A stretch of 42,159 nt of DNA, from positions 1 to 42,159 of IMG/VR virus record IMGVR_UViG_3300037104_000769; one strand, 5' to 3'. Numbering within the stretch: position 1 is the first letter of the stretch; the number at the start of each line of letters is the position of its first letter. A program made the position numbers and the translations under genes. Of the stretch, positions 14,055-21,970 are shown in pieces. The notes under the pieces were generated by a model. It was not told where the DNA came from, made no database searches, and worked only from the letters and a program-made list of their open reading frames with translations. Source of the stretch: a virus.

Positions 14055-15484
14055 CACTCTTCAAGACAGCGCAACGCACCCAGGCGAAGCTGCGCCTGGC
14101 GATCGACGGCCCCAGCGGCAGCGGCAAGACGTACAGCGCCCTGCTTATCGCCAAGGGCCTCGCCGGCGGCGACCTCTCCAAGGTAGCCCTCATCGACACC
14201 GAGCGCGGCAGCGGCAGCCTCTACGCCGACCTCGGCCCCTACGCGACTCTCGTCTTCGAGCCGCCCTACTCGCCGCAACGCTACATGAAGGCGATCGCGG
14301 CGGCCGAGGAGGAGGGCTTCACGGTCATCGTCATCGATTCACTGACGCACGCCTGGTCTGGTGAGGGCGGCCTGCTCGACTACGTCGACTCGGTCGCCAA
14401 GGCCTCATCCAGCGGCAACAGCTTCGCCGCGTGGAAACAAGGCACACCGCTGCAGGCGCGCCTTGTCGACTCCATCACCGGCAGTGGTTGCCACGTCATC
14501 GTCACCATGCGCTCGAAAACCGAGTGGGTCATCGAGGAGAACGACCGCGGCAAGAAGGCGCCGCGCAAGGTCGGACTCGCGCCGGACCAGCGCAAGGACT
14601 TCGAGTACGAGATGACGCTCGTGATGGATCTCTCGCGCGAGCACATCGCCACGACATCGAAGGACCGCACCGGCCTCTTCGACGAACGCCTCGAGGTGCC
14701 GTCAGAGAAGATGGGCGTCGAGCTGGCGGCATGGCTCGGCTCCGCCGCCCCTGAGCCGCCGAAGCCCGCCCGGTCTGTCCAGCAGGACGCCCAGCGCGAG
14801 CAGGCCGCGACCGCAGAGAAAGCGCCAACCCCGGCGCCAACCCCGGCCAGCGCCGCCGGGAACGGCCTCATCACGGCAGCACAGGCAGAGCGGTTGCGCG
14901 CTGCGATCCATGCCAAGGGCCGCGACCGGGACTCGTTCCTCGGAGCGGCGGCCAAGAAGGCTGGCATCGGCGACGGTACGCTCGAGGGCGTACCGACCGA
15001 GCACTACGAGCACATGCTCGAGGTACTCGCTGAGCTGCCCGATCCGCCACTGGAGCCGGGTCCACATCCGTGGGAGGCTGCTTCTGAGCCGCCGGCGCCT
15101 GCCGCGGCCACGGAGCCGCCGGAGACACCCATCGCCGCCACAGAGGCAGCAGCGCCGCAGGACGAGGCCGACGAGATGCCTCCCGGCATGGACTACGAGG
15201 AGTACAAGGCATCTCGTGCTCCCGAGATCGGCAAGCGCAAGAAGGGTACCGTCACGCCCGAGCAGCTCACCATGCTGGCGGCGATCTGCGCCAAGCTCGA
15301 GCGGCTCGGCGTGCCCGAGGCCGAGTGGAGAGTGTTCTTGGCCGACGAGTTCAAGGTCGCCAGCCGCACTGAGTTGATGAAGTCCACCACGGCGCCCAGG
15401 GCCCGCGAGGCTCTGCAGCGCTGGGTTATCGACCTCGAGAGCGGCATCGCCGTCGCCGGGTCCGGCAGGCAGGCGGTGGCCTGA
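14051..15484 (+). CDS. Sak4-like RecA-fold ATPase (single-strand annealing/recombination)
   Basis: A 477-residue protein with a RecA-type ATPase core in residues 1-235: Walker A GPSGSGKT (20-27, counting G20), ALIDTERGSGS after it, and Walker B VIVIDS (92-97). Family features include SLTHAWSGEGGLLDYVD and a sensor-like VTMRSKTEWV. This matches phage Sak4/AAA_24 recombinases, which pair single strands with the help of SSB. The C-terminal half holds an Ala/Pro-rich linker and two copies of a helical module, about residues 275-335 and 395-465, both starting IT/VT-x-x-Q and containing an AK. It probably acts with the SSB at 19564 and RusA at 21963. Confidence 0.82.
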   Translation: MTLFKTAQRTQAKLRLAIDGPSGSGKTYSALLIAKGLAGGDLSKVALIDTERGSGSLYADLGPYATLVFEPPYSPQRYMKAIAAAEEEGFTVIVIDSLTHAWSGEGGLLDYVDSVAKASSSGNSFAAWKQGTPLQARLVDSITGSGCHVIVTMRSKTEWVIEENDRGKKAPRKVGLAPDQRKDFEYEMTLVMDLSREHIATTSKDRTGLFDERLEVPSEKMGVELAAWLGSAAPEPPKPARSVQQDAQREQAATAEKAPTPAPTPASAAGNGLITAAQAERLRAAIHAKGRDRDSFLGAAAKKAGIGDGTLEGVPTEHYEHMLEVLAELPDPPLEPGPHPWEAASEPPAPAAATEPPETPIAATEAAAPQDEADEMPPGMDYEEYKASRAPEIGKRKKGTVTPEQLTMLAAICAKLERLGVPEAEWRVFLADEFKVASRTELMKSTTAPRAREALQRWVIDLESGIAVAGSGRQAVA

Positions 15485-15494
15485 GGTGGCCGCC

Positions 15495-15821
15495 ATGACG
15501 ATCGCCCTCAAGCGCACCGCGTGGAAGGACGGGGTCGACCTCACGGCCCCACTCAAGGGGCAGCTGCCGGAGCCGTACATGAAGCCCTGGCACGCCGCCC
15601 ACGTCATGGGCGTGTCCGAGTCCACGGTGTACGACAGCGCCAAGCGCTTCGACGCTGCCATGCGCGCCGGCGACGTCGAAGCAGCGTCCCGCGAGGTCCC
15701 CTGCATCATCCTCGGCAGCACGCACAATATCCCGACGGAGGCCTTCCTCAAGTGGTGGGCCTCCGCCGGGCTCACGTCCCTTCGTGCGCTCGCGCGTCAA
15801 GAAGAAGAGGACGCGTCATGA
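15495..15821 (+). CDS. HTH DNA-binding protein
   Basis: ATG 15495 is preferred over GTG 15486 because GAGGTGG is well placed before it. The 108-residue protein contains MKPWHAAHVMGVSESTVYDS, a clear helix-turn-helix, then a basic helix and PCIILGSTHNIPTEAFLKWW, which looks like the wing and terminal strand of excisionase-type (HTH_17) folds. It could regulate the early genes or take part in recombination. Role inferred from the fold alone. Confidence 0.62.
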   Translation: MTIALKRTAWKDGVDLTAPLKGQLPEPYMKPWHAAHVMGVSESTVYDSAKRFDAAMRAGDVEAASREVPCIILGSTHNIPTEAFLKWWASAGLTSLRALARQEEEDAS

Positions 15822-16048
15822 CCCTCCTCTCCCACGTGAACCGGTCGATCGGCGCCGGGCGGATTGAGCTGCACTTCGAGGACGGGCGCTTCGAGACGCG
15901 CCTGCCCTTCGACGATGCCCTCACCGGCGAGACCCTCGTCTCGCGCGTGCCGCAGGACGCGGAGTCCGCGCGGCGCTGGTACGAGCTCGCCGAGGAGACC
16001 GGGGCCGTGCATGCCGAGTTCCCGTTCGAAGATGCGGTGGCGCCATGA
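15818..16048 (+). CDS. Hypothetical protein
   Basis: A 76-residue protein from ATG 15818, ATGA-coupled on both sides. It has a small beta-rich first half (RIELHFEDGRFETRLPFDD) and a helical, acidic second half. No family recognised. Confidence 0.5.
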   Translation: MTLLSHVNRSIGAGRIELHFEDGRFETRLPFDDALTGETLVSRVPQDAESARRWYELAEETGAVHAEFPFEDAVAP

Positions 16049-16440
16049 AGTCCGATGCGGAAATCTCCAAGAGAGACCTTCACGAACTATCCAGGACGCT
16101 GACCAAGGACCCGCTCGGGCTGCTCTGGGCAGGGCCCGAGAAGGCCGGGAAGCTACGGGCCGCGGCACGCAACACCGCAAAGTTCGGCCAGCTTGGACTT
16201 CTCCTCGGGGAGATTGATCCCACGGCTGAAGTGTTCGTCGTCGCCCTGCCGAAAGGGCCGCGGTACTGGCCCCTGTCACCTGACCTCGTCAACTACTTTC
16301 GCGAGGGTTGGGAGCGAACGCTGCGTCTCGGCCTCGGTCTCCCGTTCGACGCAGCGTGTGAGGCCTCCGGCTTCAGGCTGCCCGTCCCGGGTCATACGCT
16401 GGCCGACGTTGTCGCTGAGTCGCCGTCGGTGGCGCCATGA
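16045..16440 (+). CDS. Hypothetical protein
   Basis: A 131-residue protein in the ATGA-coupled early chain. It has a helical N-terminus, a hydrophobic segment around GQLGLLLGEIDPTAEVFVVALP, and a Trp/Arg-containing helix. No family or motif was recognised. Confidence 0.5.
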   Translation: MKSDAEISKRDLHELSRTLTKDPLGLLWAGPEKAGKLRAAARNTAKFGQLGLLLGEIDPTAEVFVVALPKGPRYWPLSPDLVNYFREGWERTLRLGLGLPFDAACEASGFRLPVPGHTLADVVAESPSVAP

Positions 16441-16673
16441 TCTCCCCGGAGCACTACGAGTACCTCCTCTTCGGCACCAAGACCTGCAGCAGCTGCGGGA
16501 CGCCGCTGCCGGCCAACCGCGACTTCTTCCAGCCCAGCACGTGCGCGAGCGGGCTCACGTCCAACTGCCGCGCCTGCCGGGCGAAGTCCAGCCGCGCGAG
16601 CTACGAGCGGCGGCGGGACAAGCGGATCGCCCAGATGCGCGAGTACTACGCGACTCGGCGGGTGAGGGCATGA
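16437..16673 (+). CDS. Small zinc-finger protein
   Basis: A 78-residue protein with two CxxC pairs (CSSC at 17-20 and CRAC at 44-47) separated by PLPANRDFFQPSTCASGLTS, then a strongly basic helix. The pattern 'C-x-x-C-G-x-x-L-P-...-FF-...-G-L-...-C-x-x-C' is the zinc-binding half of many phage HNH-type proteins, but the HNH nuclease half is missing. It may be a truncated nuclease or a stand-alone nucleic-acid binder. Confidence 0.6.
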   Translation: MISPEHYEYLLFGTKTCSSCGTPLPANRDFFQPSTCASGLTSNCRACRAKSSRASYERRRDKRIAQMREYYATRRVRA

Positions 16674-16993
16674 TCCTCTTCAGGCCCGAGCACGTCGCGC
16701 CCATCCTCGAGGGCCGCAAGACGCAGACGCGGCGCTTCGGCAAGCGCCGCTGGAACATCGGAGCCATTCACCAGTGCCGCACGCGGATGCTCGACGCCGA
16801 GAGCACGTTCGCCCGCGTGCGCATTCTCGACGTCACGCAGCAATGCCTTGGGTCGATGACGACCGAGGATGCCCGAGCAGAGGGCTACGACAACGTCGGC
16901 GCGTTCATCGATGAGTGGGAGAGCATCAACGGTGCAAACTGCTGGGCGCCACGTCTCACCGTCTGGGTCGTCACTTTCGAGGTGGCGCCGTGA
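16670..16993 (+). CDS. ASCH-domain protein
   Basis: ATG 16670 overlaps the previous stop (ATGA) and gives 107 residues. The chain is an ASCH domain: ILFRPEHVAPILEGRKTQTR at the N-terminus with the conserved G-x-K-x-x-T-R pattern, then VRILDVTQQCLGSMTTEDAR and a final WVVTFEV strand. ASCH proteins are small beta barrels related to PUA domains; known members bind RNA or modified nucleosides, and one type hydrolyses N4-acetylcytidine. The next gene, DUF5131, overlaps by a GTGA. The specific substrate cannot be read from sequence. Confidence 0.82.
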   Translation: MILFRPEHVAPILEGRKTQTRRFGKRRWNIGAIHQCRTRMLDAESTFARVRILDVTQQCLGSMTTEDARAEGYDNVGAFIDEWESINGANCWAPRLTVWVVTFEVAP

Positions 16994-17826
16994 GCGGCGC
17001 CTACTGGACCCAAGCCTGGAACCCGGTCACCGGCTGCACGCCCATGTCGCCTGGATGTGAGCACTGCTGGGCAGAGGCGATGAGCTGTCGGTTCAACCCA
17101 CGAATGGCGGCGACCGTGCGCAAGTACAAGCGGGGCGACGTGTCCCTCCCGATTCACACGGGAGAGGAGCTCGGCAACCCCTTCACGCCCACCTTCCACC
17201 CCGACCGCCTCGACGCCCCTCTCCACTGGCGCAAGCCACGCCGCGTGTTTGTCTGCAACATGGGCGACCTGTTCCACGAGGCGATCACGGACGAGCAGCT
17301 GGACGAGGTCTTCGGCGTGATGGCAGGTCTGGCCAGGCACCAATTCCTGCTGTTGACCAAGAGGCCGGCGAGGATGCGCGAGTACCTGTCGGTCGTCCAT
17401 GACGCATGGCAGACGCTCCCGAACGTGTGGCTCGGCGTCACCGTCTGCAACCAGGAAGAGGCCGATCGCAATATCCCGATCTTGCTGGCCACGCCGGCAG
17501 CGATGAGGTGGGTGTCGATCGAGCCGATGCTCGGACCTGTCGACCTCTTCGGGTGGGTGCCGGCGAAACCGGCCTACTTCCCGGGGCCGCAGAACCGCCC
17601 CGACCTCGACTGGGTGGTATTGGGCGGCGAGACCGGCCCCGGCTCCCGGCTGATGCGTCCTGAGTGGGCGCTGAACGTCTACCGGAGGTGCAAGGCGGCC
17701 GGGGTGCCGTTCTGGTTCAAGCAGGGCGGGACGGCCAAGGTGCCGCACGTCTCGCTTGAGATGCCCGAGGTCTTCGAAGTAGACGCGATGATGAAGACCC
17801 ACGAGCTGCCGGAGGTGGCGCCATGA
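16990..17826 (+). CDS. DUF5131 (phage Gp37/Gp68) three-cysteine protein
   Basis: A 278-residue protein from GTG 16990. The start WNPVTGCTPMSPGCEHCWAE carries three cysteines, C16, C23 and C26, in a CX6CX2C arrangement that resembles radical-SAM cluster sites. Other hallmarks are VFVCNMGDLFHE, FLLLTKRPARM, NVWLGVTV and WVSIEPMLGPVD, then VVLGGETGPGSR and FWFKQGG, all typical of this widespread phage family. Its reaction is unknown; a radical-SAM-like iron-sulphur chemistry is the leading idea. In other genomes a partner gene (TcmP) often lies beside it; here the neighbour is an ASCH gene. Confidence 0.88.
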   Translation: MSGAYWTQAWNPVTGCTPMSPGCEHCWAEAMSCRFNPRMAATVRKYKRGDVSLPIHTGEELGNPFTPTFHPDRLDAPLHWRKPRRVFVCNMGDLFHEAITDEQLDEVFGVMAGLARHQFLLLTKRPARMREYLSVVHDAWQTLPNVWLGVTVCNQEEADRNIPILLATPAAMRWVSIEPMLGPVDLFGWVPAKPAYFPGPQNRPDLDWVVLGGETGPGSRLMRPEWALNVYRRCKAAGVPFWFKQGGTAKVPHVSLEMPEVFEVDAMMKTHELPEVAP

Positions 17827-18011
17827 GCCGCCCGCTGACCGTCTACGAGGGCGACCTGCTGCTGCTCCGCAGGCAGGCCGAGGAGCGCACGTTCGGCAAG
17901 GAGGACGTGCGCCTGCAGCACTACATCAGGCACGGCTACCTGCTGGCCTTGGAAGAGCTGCAGGGCGTCGCTATACCGCAGGCAGCGAGCCCCCGCCATG
18001 ACGCCGCCTGA
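17823..18011 (+). CDS. Small helical protein
   Basis: A 62-residue protein from ATG 17823 (ATGA overlap), overlapping the helicase gene by 14 bases at its end. It is mostly helical and charged (LLLLRRQAEERTFGKEDVRLQ). No family recognised; it may be a helicase partner by position. Confidence 0.48.
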   Translation: MSRPLTVYEGDLLLLRRQAEERTFGKEDVRLQHYIRHGYLLALEELQGVAIPQAASPRHDAA

Positions 18012-19275
18012 CGTGCCCTCAGACGACGATCTCTTCGCCGACGAGCCGAAGCAGCCGGTCTTCGACGAGGCCGACTGGTCACGCCGCGTGCGCGAGGCCA
18101 TAGACACCGGCCATATGAACCTCGAGCGGGACCTACCGACGCAGGAGGATGTGCTGCGCAACTGGGCCCGCTTCACGGTCGTCATGCCCGAACTTGACCG
18201 TGAGATCGCGATCGCCAAGCAGCGCGCCGTGATGCTCGAGGAGAACGCCGGCGAGATGCTCAGGGCGGCGCTCATTGAGGCAGACCGCGAGCGGCGCGCG
18301 AACGGCAACGGCAAGGGCGGAGGTGAGGCCTGCCTCGTAGCCCACACGGTCGCCGAGCTGCGCGAGCGGCGGCCCGAGATAGCCGAGTGGATCTGCTACC
18401 CGTACATCGCCGAGGGCGACGTCGTCTCCTTCGAGAGCCCGCCGAAGGATGGCAAGACGACCTTCGTGCTCGGACTCGTGCATGCCGTCTCGGCAGGCTC
18501 GGTGTTCCTCGGCGAGAAGACCTGCGGAGGCCCGGTGCTCTACTGCACGGAAGAGCGCGTCGGCACGTTCCTCGGGGCTCTCGACCGCACAGGCAACCAC
18601 GATGGGGCCCCAATCCACGTGGTGCTCATCCACGAGCACGCCTGGAACATGAAGTGGCCCGAGGCTGCAGCGGAGATCGCTCGCCTGGCGGCGCAGGTGA
18701 AGGCAAAGCTCGTGGTGATCGACACGCTCAGCAAGTGGGCCGGCCTCATCGGTGACGACGAGTTCTCCGCCGGCGTCGCCATGGGCGTGATGACGCCCCT
18801 CCAACATCTCGCCAGTTGCGGCTGCGCCGTCGCCGTCATCCGCCACGAACGCAAGGCCGGCGGAGCGGTCGGGCAGGCTGGCCGCGGCTCGACCGCCTGG
18901 ACCGGCGAGATGGACGCCGTGATCGCTGTGCGGCGCATTGCCGGCGAGAAGACCCAGCGCCTGATCGCCGCGGTCGGGCGCCACGACGAGACGCCGGAGG
19001 AGCGCATCGTCGACTTCTCCGGCAGCGAATACCAGATGCTCGGAGACCCGGTAGACCTGCGACGCCTCGACGAGGAACGACAGGTCATCGACTCGCTCAA
19101 CTACGGTGAGGCCGGAGCCCTGCCGATCAACGAGCTGCGCGGCGAGATGAGCCGCCGCACCGCCGAGCGCATCCTCGGGCGGCTCATCCGCGAGGGCATC
19201 GTGCAGCACGGTCTGGGCGCCTCCCAGCGCGGCGGCAGGCCCCGTGTCTACTGGCTCAAGGGCGACGATGATTGA
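17998..19275 (+). CDS. RepA-like replicative helicase / AAA_25 ATPase
   Basis: A 425-residue protein. After a charged helical N-terminal region (1-115), the ATPase core has ESPPKDGKTTF (Walker A, about 146-155), VLYCTEER, LVVIDTLSKW (Walker B, 238-247) and RGSTAWTGEMD (296-306), the RGS motif that marks RepA/AAA_25 hexameric helicases related to plasmid RSF1010 RepA. Residues about 355-420 are a winged helix (VIDSLNYGEAGALPINELRG, GRLIREGIVQHGLG) that could bind origin DNA. It lies just upstream of the iteron array, as plasmid rep genes often do. No primase or polymerase was seen nearby, so the host machinery probably supplies them. Confidence 0.8.
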   Translation: MTPPDVPSDDDLFADEPKQPVFDEADWSRRVREAIDTGHMNLERDLPTQEDVLRNWARFTVVMPELDREIAIAKQRAVMLEENAGEMLRAALIEADRERRANGNGKGGGEACLVAHTVAELRERRPEIAEWICYPYIAEGDVVSFESPPKDGKTTFVLGLVHAVSAGSVFLGEKTCGGPVLYCTEERVGTFLGALDRTGNHDGAPIHVVLIHEHAWNMKWPEAAAEIARLAAQVKAKLVVIDTLSKWAGLIGDDEFSAGVAMGVMTPLQHLASCGCAVAVIRHERKAGGAVGQAGRGSTAWTGEMDAVIAVRRIAGEKTQRLIAAVGRHDETPEERIVDFSGSEYQMLGDPVDLRRLDEERQVIDSLNYGEAGALPINELRGEMSRRTAERILGRLIREGIVQHGLGASQRGGRPRVYWLKGDDD

Positions 19276-19292
19276 CGCAGCCCCGAGCCTAC

Positions 19293-19535
19293 GAAAGGTG
19301 CGCAGGGCAGTTTGCGCACCTTGCGCACCTTTCACTCCCTCCTATGCCGAAAGATGCGCAGCACCCTGTGCGCACCTTGCGCACCTTTCGGAGAATGCCT
19401 GCAAATCAGCACAATCAAGATGCGCAGCAGCCTGCGCACCTTTCTGCGCACCTTTCAGCACGGCACACAGCGAAAGATGCGCAGCAAGCCACACACAGCC
19501 CCCCTTTAGGGGGGCGTGTGGCCTGCGCACCTTTC
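19293..19535. repeat. Iteron array, candidate replication origin
   Basis: Eleven copies of a 10-12 base unit TGCGCACCTTTC. Direct copies start at 19313, 19322, 19369, 19378, 19433, 19445 and 19524. Inverted copies (GAAAGRTGCGCA) start at 19293, 19349 and 19472, with a shorter one (AAGATGCGCA) at 19417. They form four modules, each an inverted copy followed by direct copies. Modules one and two are spaced exactly 56 bases apart. The inverted and first direct copy can pair (10 bp, loop of 8 in module one). The array sits between the RepA-like helicase and SSB genes. It could instead be a regulatory region. Confidence 0.78.
19488..19522. terminator. Large hairpin inside the iteron array
   Basis: GCCACAC (19488-19494) pairs with GTGTGGC (19516-19522) and GCCCCCC (19498-19504) with GGGGGGC (19509-19515), around a TTTA loop, with one three-base bulge. 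It fills the gap between the inverted and direct repeats of the last module. It could stop transcription from the helicase gene or form an origin cruciform; no T tract follows. Confidence 0.55.
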
Positions 19536-19563
19536 AGCGCCCGCAATCGACAAGGAGATCCTC

Positions 19564-19986
19564 ATGAGCAAGTCCCTCAACAGCGTGTCCCTGACCGGCT
19601 ACCTCGGAGCCGATCCCAAGACTCACCAGTTCGACAACGGCGACCAGGTCGCTAACCTGCGCCTCGCCGTCGCTCGCCAGAAGAAGGTCGACGGAGAGTG
19701 GGTCGACGACACCGTGTGGGTCGACGTGAAGGCCTTCGGCAAGCAGGCCGAGTCGATCGAGGCCTACCTCACCAAGGGCAGCTTCATCGCCGTCACCGGC
19801 CAGCTGGCGCAGCCGCGGGAGTGGGAGGGCGAGGACGGCGCGAAGCGCTTCACGATGGTCGTTGACCACGCGCTCGTGACCTTCGGGCCACGCACTGACG
19901 GCAGCGCGCCGCCTGCTCAGCAGCAGCGCCAGGCCGCGCCGGCACAGCAGCAGGCGCCCGTGAGCGACGACGACATTCCATTTTGA
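19564..19986 (+). CDS. ssb: Single-stranded DNA-binding protein
   Basis: ATG 19564 follows AAGGAGATCCTC, a good ribosome-binding site; upstream frames run through the iterons and are rejected. The 140-residue protein has the OB fold (residues 1-110: SLNSVSLTGYLGADPKTHQF, NLRLAVARQ, WVDVKAFGKQAE, GSFIAVTGQL), a Gln/Ala/Pro linker and the acidic tip DDDIPF. The tip recruits partner proteins. It should coat single strands during replication and assist the Sak4-like ATPase. An SSB directly after a putative origin is a common phage arrangement. Confidence 0.95.
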   Translation: MSKSLNSVSLTGYLGADPKTHQFDNGDQVANLRLAVARQKKVDGEWVDDTVWVDVKAFGKQAESIEAYLTKGSFIAVTGQLAQPREWEGEDGAKRFTMVVDHALVTFGPRTDGSAPPAQQQRQAAPAQQQAPVSDDDIPF

Positions 19987-20056
19987 GCCTCGTAAGTGGC
20001 GACAACTGACGATTTCTAGACCGTGAGCACTCAAGTCCTCTTCAAGACCGACAAAA

Positions 20057-20085
20057 GCCCCGGCGCGGCGGACACCGCCCGGGGC
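20057..20085. terminator. Strong hairpin upstream of 20113; terminator-like on the minus strand
   Basis: GCCCCG (20057-20062) pairs with CGGGGC (20080-20085), and GGCGG (20067-20071) with CCGCC (20075-20079) around an ACA loop, with a four-base bulge. The preceding AAAA becomes a TTTT tract on the minus strand, so it could terminate leftward transcripts. On the plus strand it may modulate the following gene. Confidence 0.5.
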
Positions 20086-20112
20086 GTGGCAACCGCCCCT
20101 GGAGGCGATCGC

Positions 20113-20364
20113 ATGAACGACTCTACCAGCCCACCCCCGAGCGACGACGAGCTCTACGCAGCACTCATCAAGCCCGGCGACGCAGTGCAGACCCCCGACG
20201 AAGCGCTCTGGGTCGTCGAGGAGGCCGGCGCCACGCTCAAGCTCATCAGCGCCTACCGCGACCAGGCCGGCCAGATCTGCGCCGACCACATCGACCAGGT
20301 CCGCACCAGCGTGCCCGACGCGCTGGTCACCAAAGTAGCCGACGCCCGCCAGGTGCGCCGCTAA
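20113..20364 (+). CDS. Hypothetical early protein
   Basis: ATG 20113 is chosen because TGGAGG lies nine bases upstream; a GTG at 20023 lacks a ribosome-binding site and would make the hairpin part of the gene. The 83-residue product has a Pro/Ser-rich start, then helices (DDELYAALIKPGDAVQTPDE, GATLKLISAYRDQAGQICAD). No family recognised. It lies between SSB and another unknown early gene. Confidence 0.55.
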   Translation: MNDSTSPPPSDDELYAALIKPGDAVQTPDEALWVVEEAGATLKLISAYRDQAGQICADHIDQVRTSVPDALVTKVADARQVRR

Positions 20365-20378
20365 CCGAGAGGAGTGAG

Positions 20379-21230
20379 ATGACCACGCAAACCGACCAGA
20401 TCGAAGCCTTCCCAAAGACCGCCATCAACGTGCTTGAGGAGCTGAGTGTGTTGCATGCCTCCGCTCTCGAGAAGGCGCGCAACGCGCTGGACGCGCTGAG
20501 CGACGACGAGAAGATAGCTCGCGCCTACGAAAAGGCCGAGGACCGCGTGCACGAAGCGCAGCGGCTGCTGAAGGACATCACCACAGCGCTCAGCGATCTG
20601 CGTCCGCCGGCGACCGGCAAGATCTCGGTGCTCGCGGAGGTCGCCGAGATCGTGAACGGCGGCGCTCTCGACAGCGACGGGATCCTTGTGACCGCAGAGG
20701 TGACGCCCGGCAGCTTCACCGACGAGGTAGCCGCCGAGCTCGACGCTGCCGGCATCGTGCACCGCCGCGACCAGCCACTGCCGCTCTGCGTCGACCCGAT
20801 CACTGGCGAGGTGGAAGAGATGACCTCCAAGGATTTCCTCGCCGCCTGTGATGCCAAGGCACAGAAGGACGCCGCCGCTCGCGACGTCGAGCCCGCCACC
20901 TCCGTCGTCGTCGTGGTCTACCCGGGAGACGAGAACCCCGTCGTGACGAAGGTCGGCGAGAAGACCAGGTATGGCGAGCTCGTCGCCGACTACTTCACGG
21001 CCGCCGGGCTCACAGATCGTCAGGACGCCAAGGACTGGAAGGTCGTCGCAGAACGCGAGCTGGGCAGATCCAGCACCCACTACGGGCGCCGCAACCTGCG
21101 CGACATCATCAGCCACGACGACTACGGCAAGCGCCTCATCGTGGCCTCGGCCGACCAGGGCAGCGTGACGGGCGCCGACGTCGACCCCGACTACGAGGCC
21201 GCCAAGGACGCGGCGGAGAGCGCGGCGTGA
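20379..21230 (+). CDS. Hypothetical early protein with helical N-terminus
   Basis: A 283-residue protein with GAGAGGAGTGAG before its ATG. Residues 10-75 are helical and coiled-coil-like; the middle is mixed alpha/beta (TSVVVVVYPGDENPVVTKVG); the C-terminus is acidic. No catalytic motif was recognised. Place in the operon, between SSB and RusA, suggests a replication or recombination function. Confidence 0.55.
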   Translation: MTTQTDQIEAFPKTAINVLEELSVLHASALEKARNALDALSDDEKIARAYEKAEDRVHEAQRLLKDITTALSDLRPPATGKISVLAEVAEIVNGGALDSDGILVTAEVTPGSFTDEVAAELDAAGIVHRRDQPLPLCVDPITGEVEEMTSKDFLAACDAKAQKDAAARDVEPATSVVVVVYPGDENPVVTKVGEKTRYGELVADYFTAAGLTDRQDAKDWKVVAERELGRSSTHYGRRNLRDIISHDDYGKRLIVASADQGSVTGADVDPDYEAAKDAAESAA

Positions 21231-21970
21231 GCGACTACGACGACCTGATCCAGATGTCGGCGGCCGAGATACGAGCGGCTCTCGAGTATCAGTGCTGCCC
21301 ACTGTGTGGGCAAGGCCCGTGGAAGAGCCCGGCCGCGCATGTGTCCTTGGCGCACGGCGTTCACGCCGACGTACTCAGGGAGGTCGCGGGATTCAACCGG
21401 ACGCATCAGCTCATCGACGACGCCCTACACGAGAGCATGAGCGTGCGTGCTCATGGCAATGGCACCATTGACCACCTGGGCGAAAAACGGTGGGGGAAGG
21501 GGAGCGCGCAGGGTCTCCACTGGACGCGGCGTGCGGAGGCTCAAGACGCCCGGCGTGCCATCCAGACTACGCCTGACGCCAGGGCACGCTTCGCTGCACT
21601 CATGGGCAAGGTCGACCGCTCTGAGGTCAATCGCAAGACGTTTTCACGTCCAGAGCGCCGCGCCTTCAGCCGCGAGGTCTTCATGAAGGCCCGCGAGAAG
21701 TGGACGCCAGAGGAACGGGCCGAGTACGCGCGACGCGGCGCGCTCTCCCGCACCGCCAAGTATGCCGCCGACCCCGAGGCGCGGGCGACATGGCTGGCGA
21801 AGAAGTGGCGCACACCGACGCGCGATCGCCTTCAGCCGCTGCTCCCGGAGATACAAAGGCGGCGCGTGGCCGGCGAGACGCTGAAGACGCTTGCTGCGGC
21901 CTACAGCACTGACCGCAACACGCTGTCCGCCACTCTTCGCGACTTCACAGAGGAGACCACCGATGAGTGA
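21227..21970 (+). CDS. MucR/Ros-like zinc-finger DNA-binding protein
   Basis: A 247-residue protein from GTG 21227 (GTGA overlap). The N-terminus CCPLCGQGPWKSPAAHVSLA followed by HG has the C-x-x-C ... H-x4-H pattern of Ros/MucR zinc fingers, with an LREVAGF continuation familiar from phage versions. The middle is very basic and helical, and the C-terminus (LAAAYSTDRNTLSATLRDFT) looks like a second helix-turn-helix. A transcription factor or an HNH-like nuclease accessory is possible; no HNH motif was found. Confidence 0.65.
   Translation: MSDYDDLIQMSAAEIRAALEYQCCPLCGQGPWKSPAAHVSLAHGVHADVLREVAGFNRTHQLIDDALHESMSVRAHGNGTIDHLGEKRWGKGSAQGLHWTRRAEAQDARRAIQTTPDARARFAALMGKVDRSEVNRKTFSRPERRAFSREVFMKAREKWTPEERAEYARRGALSRTAKYAADPEARATWLAKKWRTPTRDRLQPLLPEIQRRRVAGETLKTLAAAYSTDRNTLSATLRDFTEETTDE

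Noticed and set aside
19293-19535. Possible CRISPR array
   Set aside because: Units are 10-12 bp, occur in both orientations, are partly tandem without spacers, and no cas genes are present.
19244-19567. Frame of 107 codons with repeated Cys-Ala-Pro-Phe units
   Set aside because: It is a translation of the iteron array; other frames there are equally repetitive and the SSB start has its own ribosome-binding site.
20023-20364. Longer version of the gene starting at GTG 20023
   Set aside because: No ribosome-binding site; the first 30 codons contain a strong hairpin. ATG 20113 has a good site.
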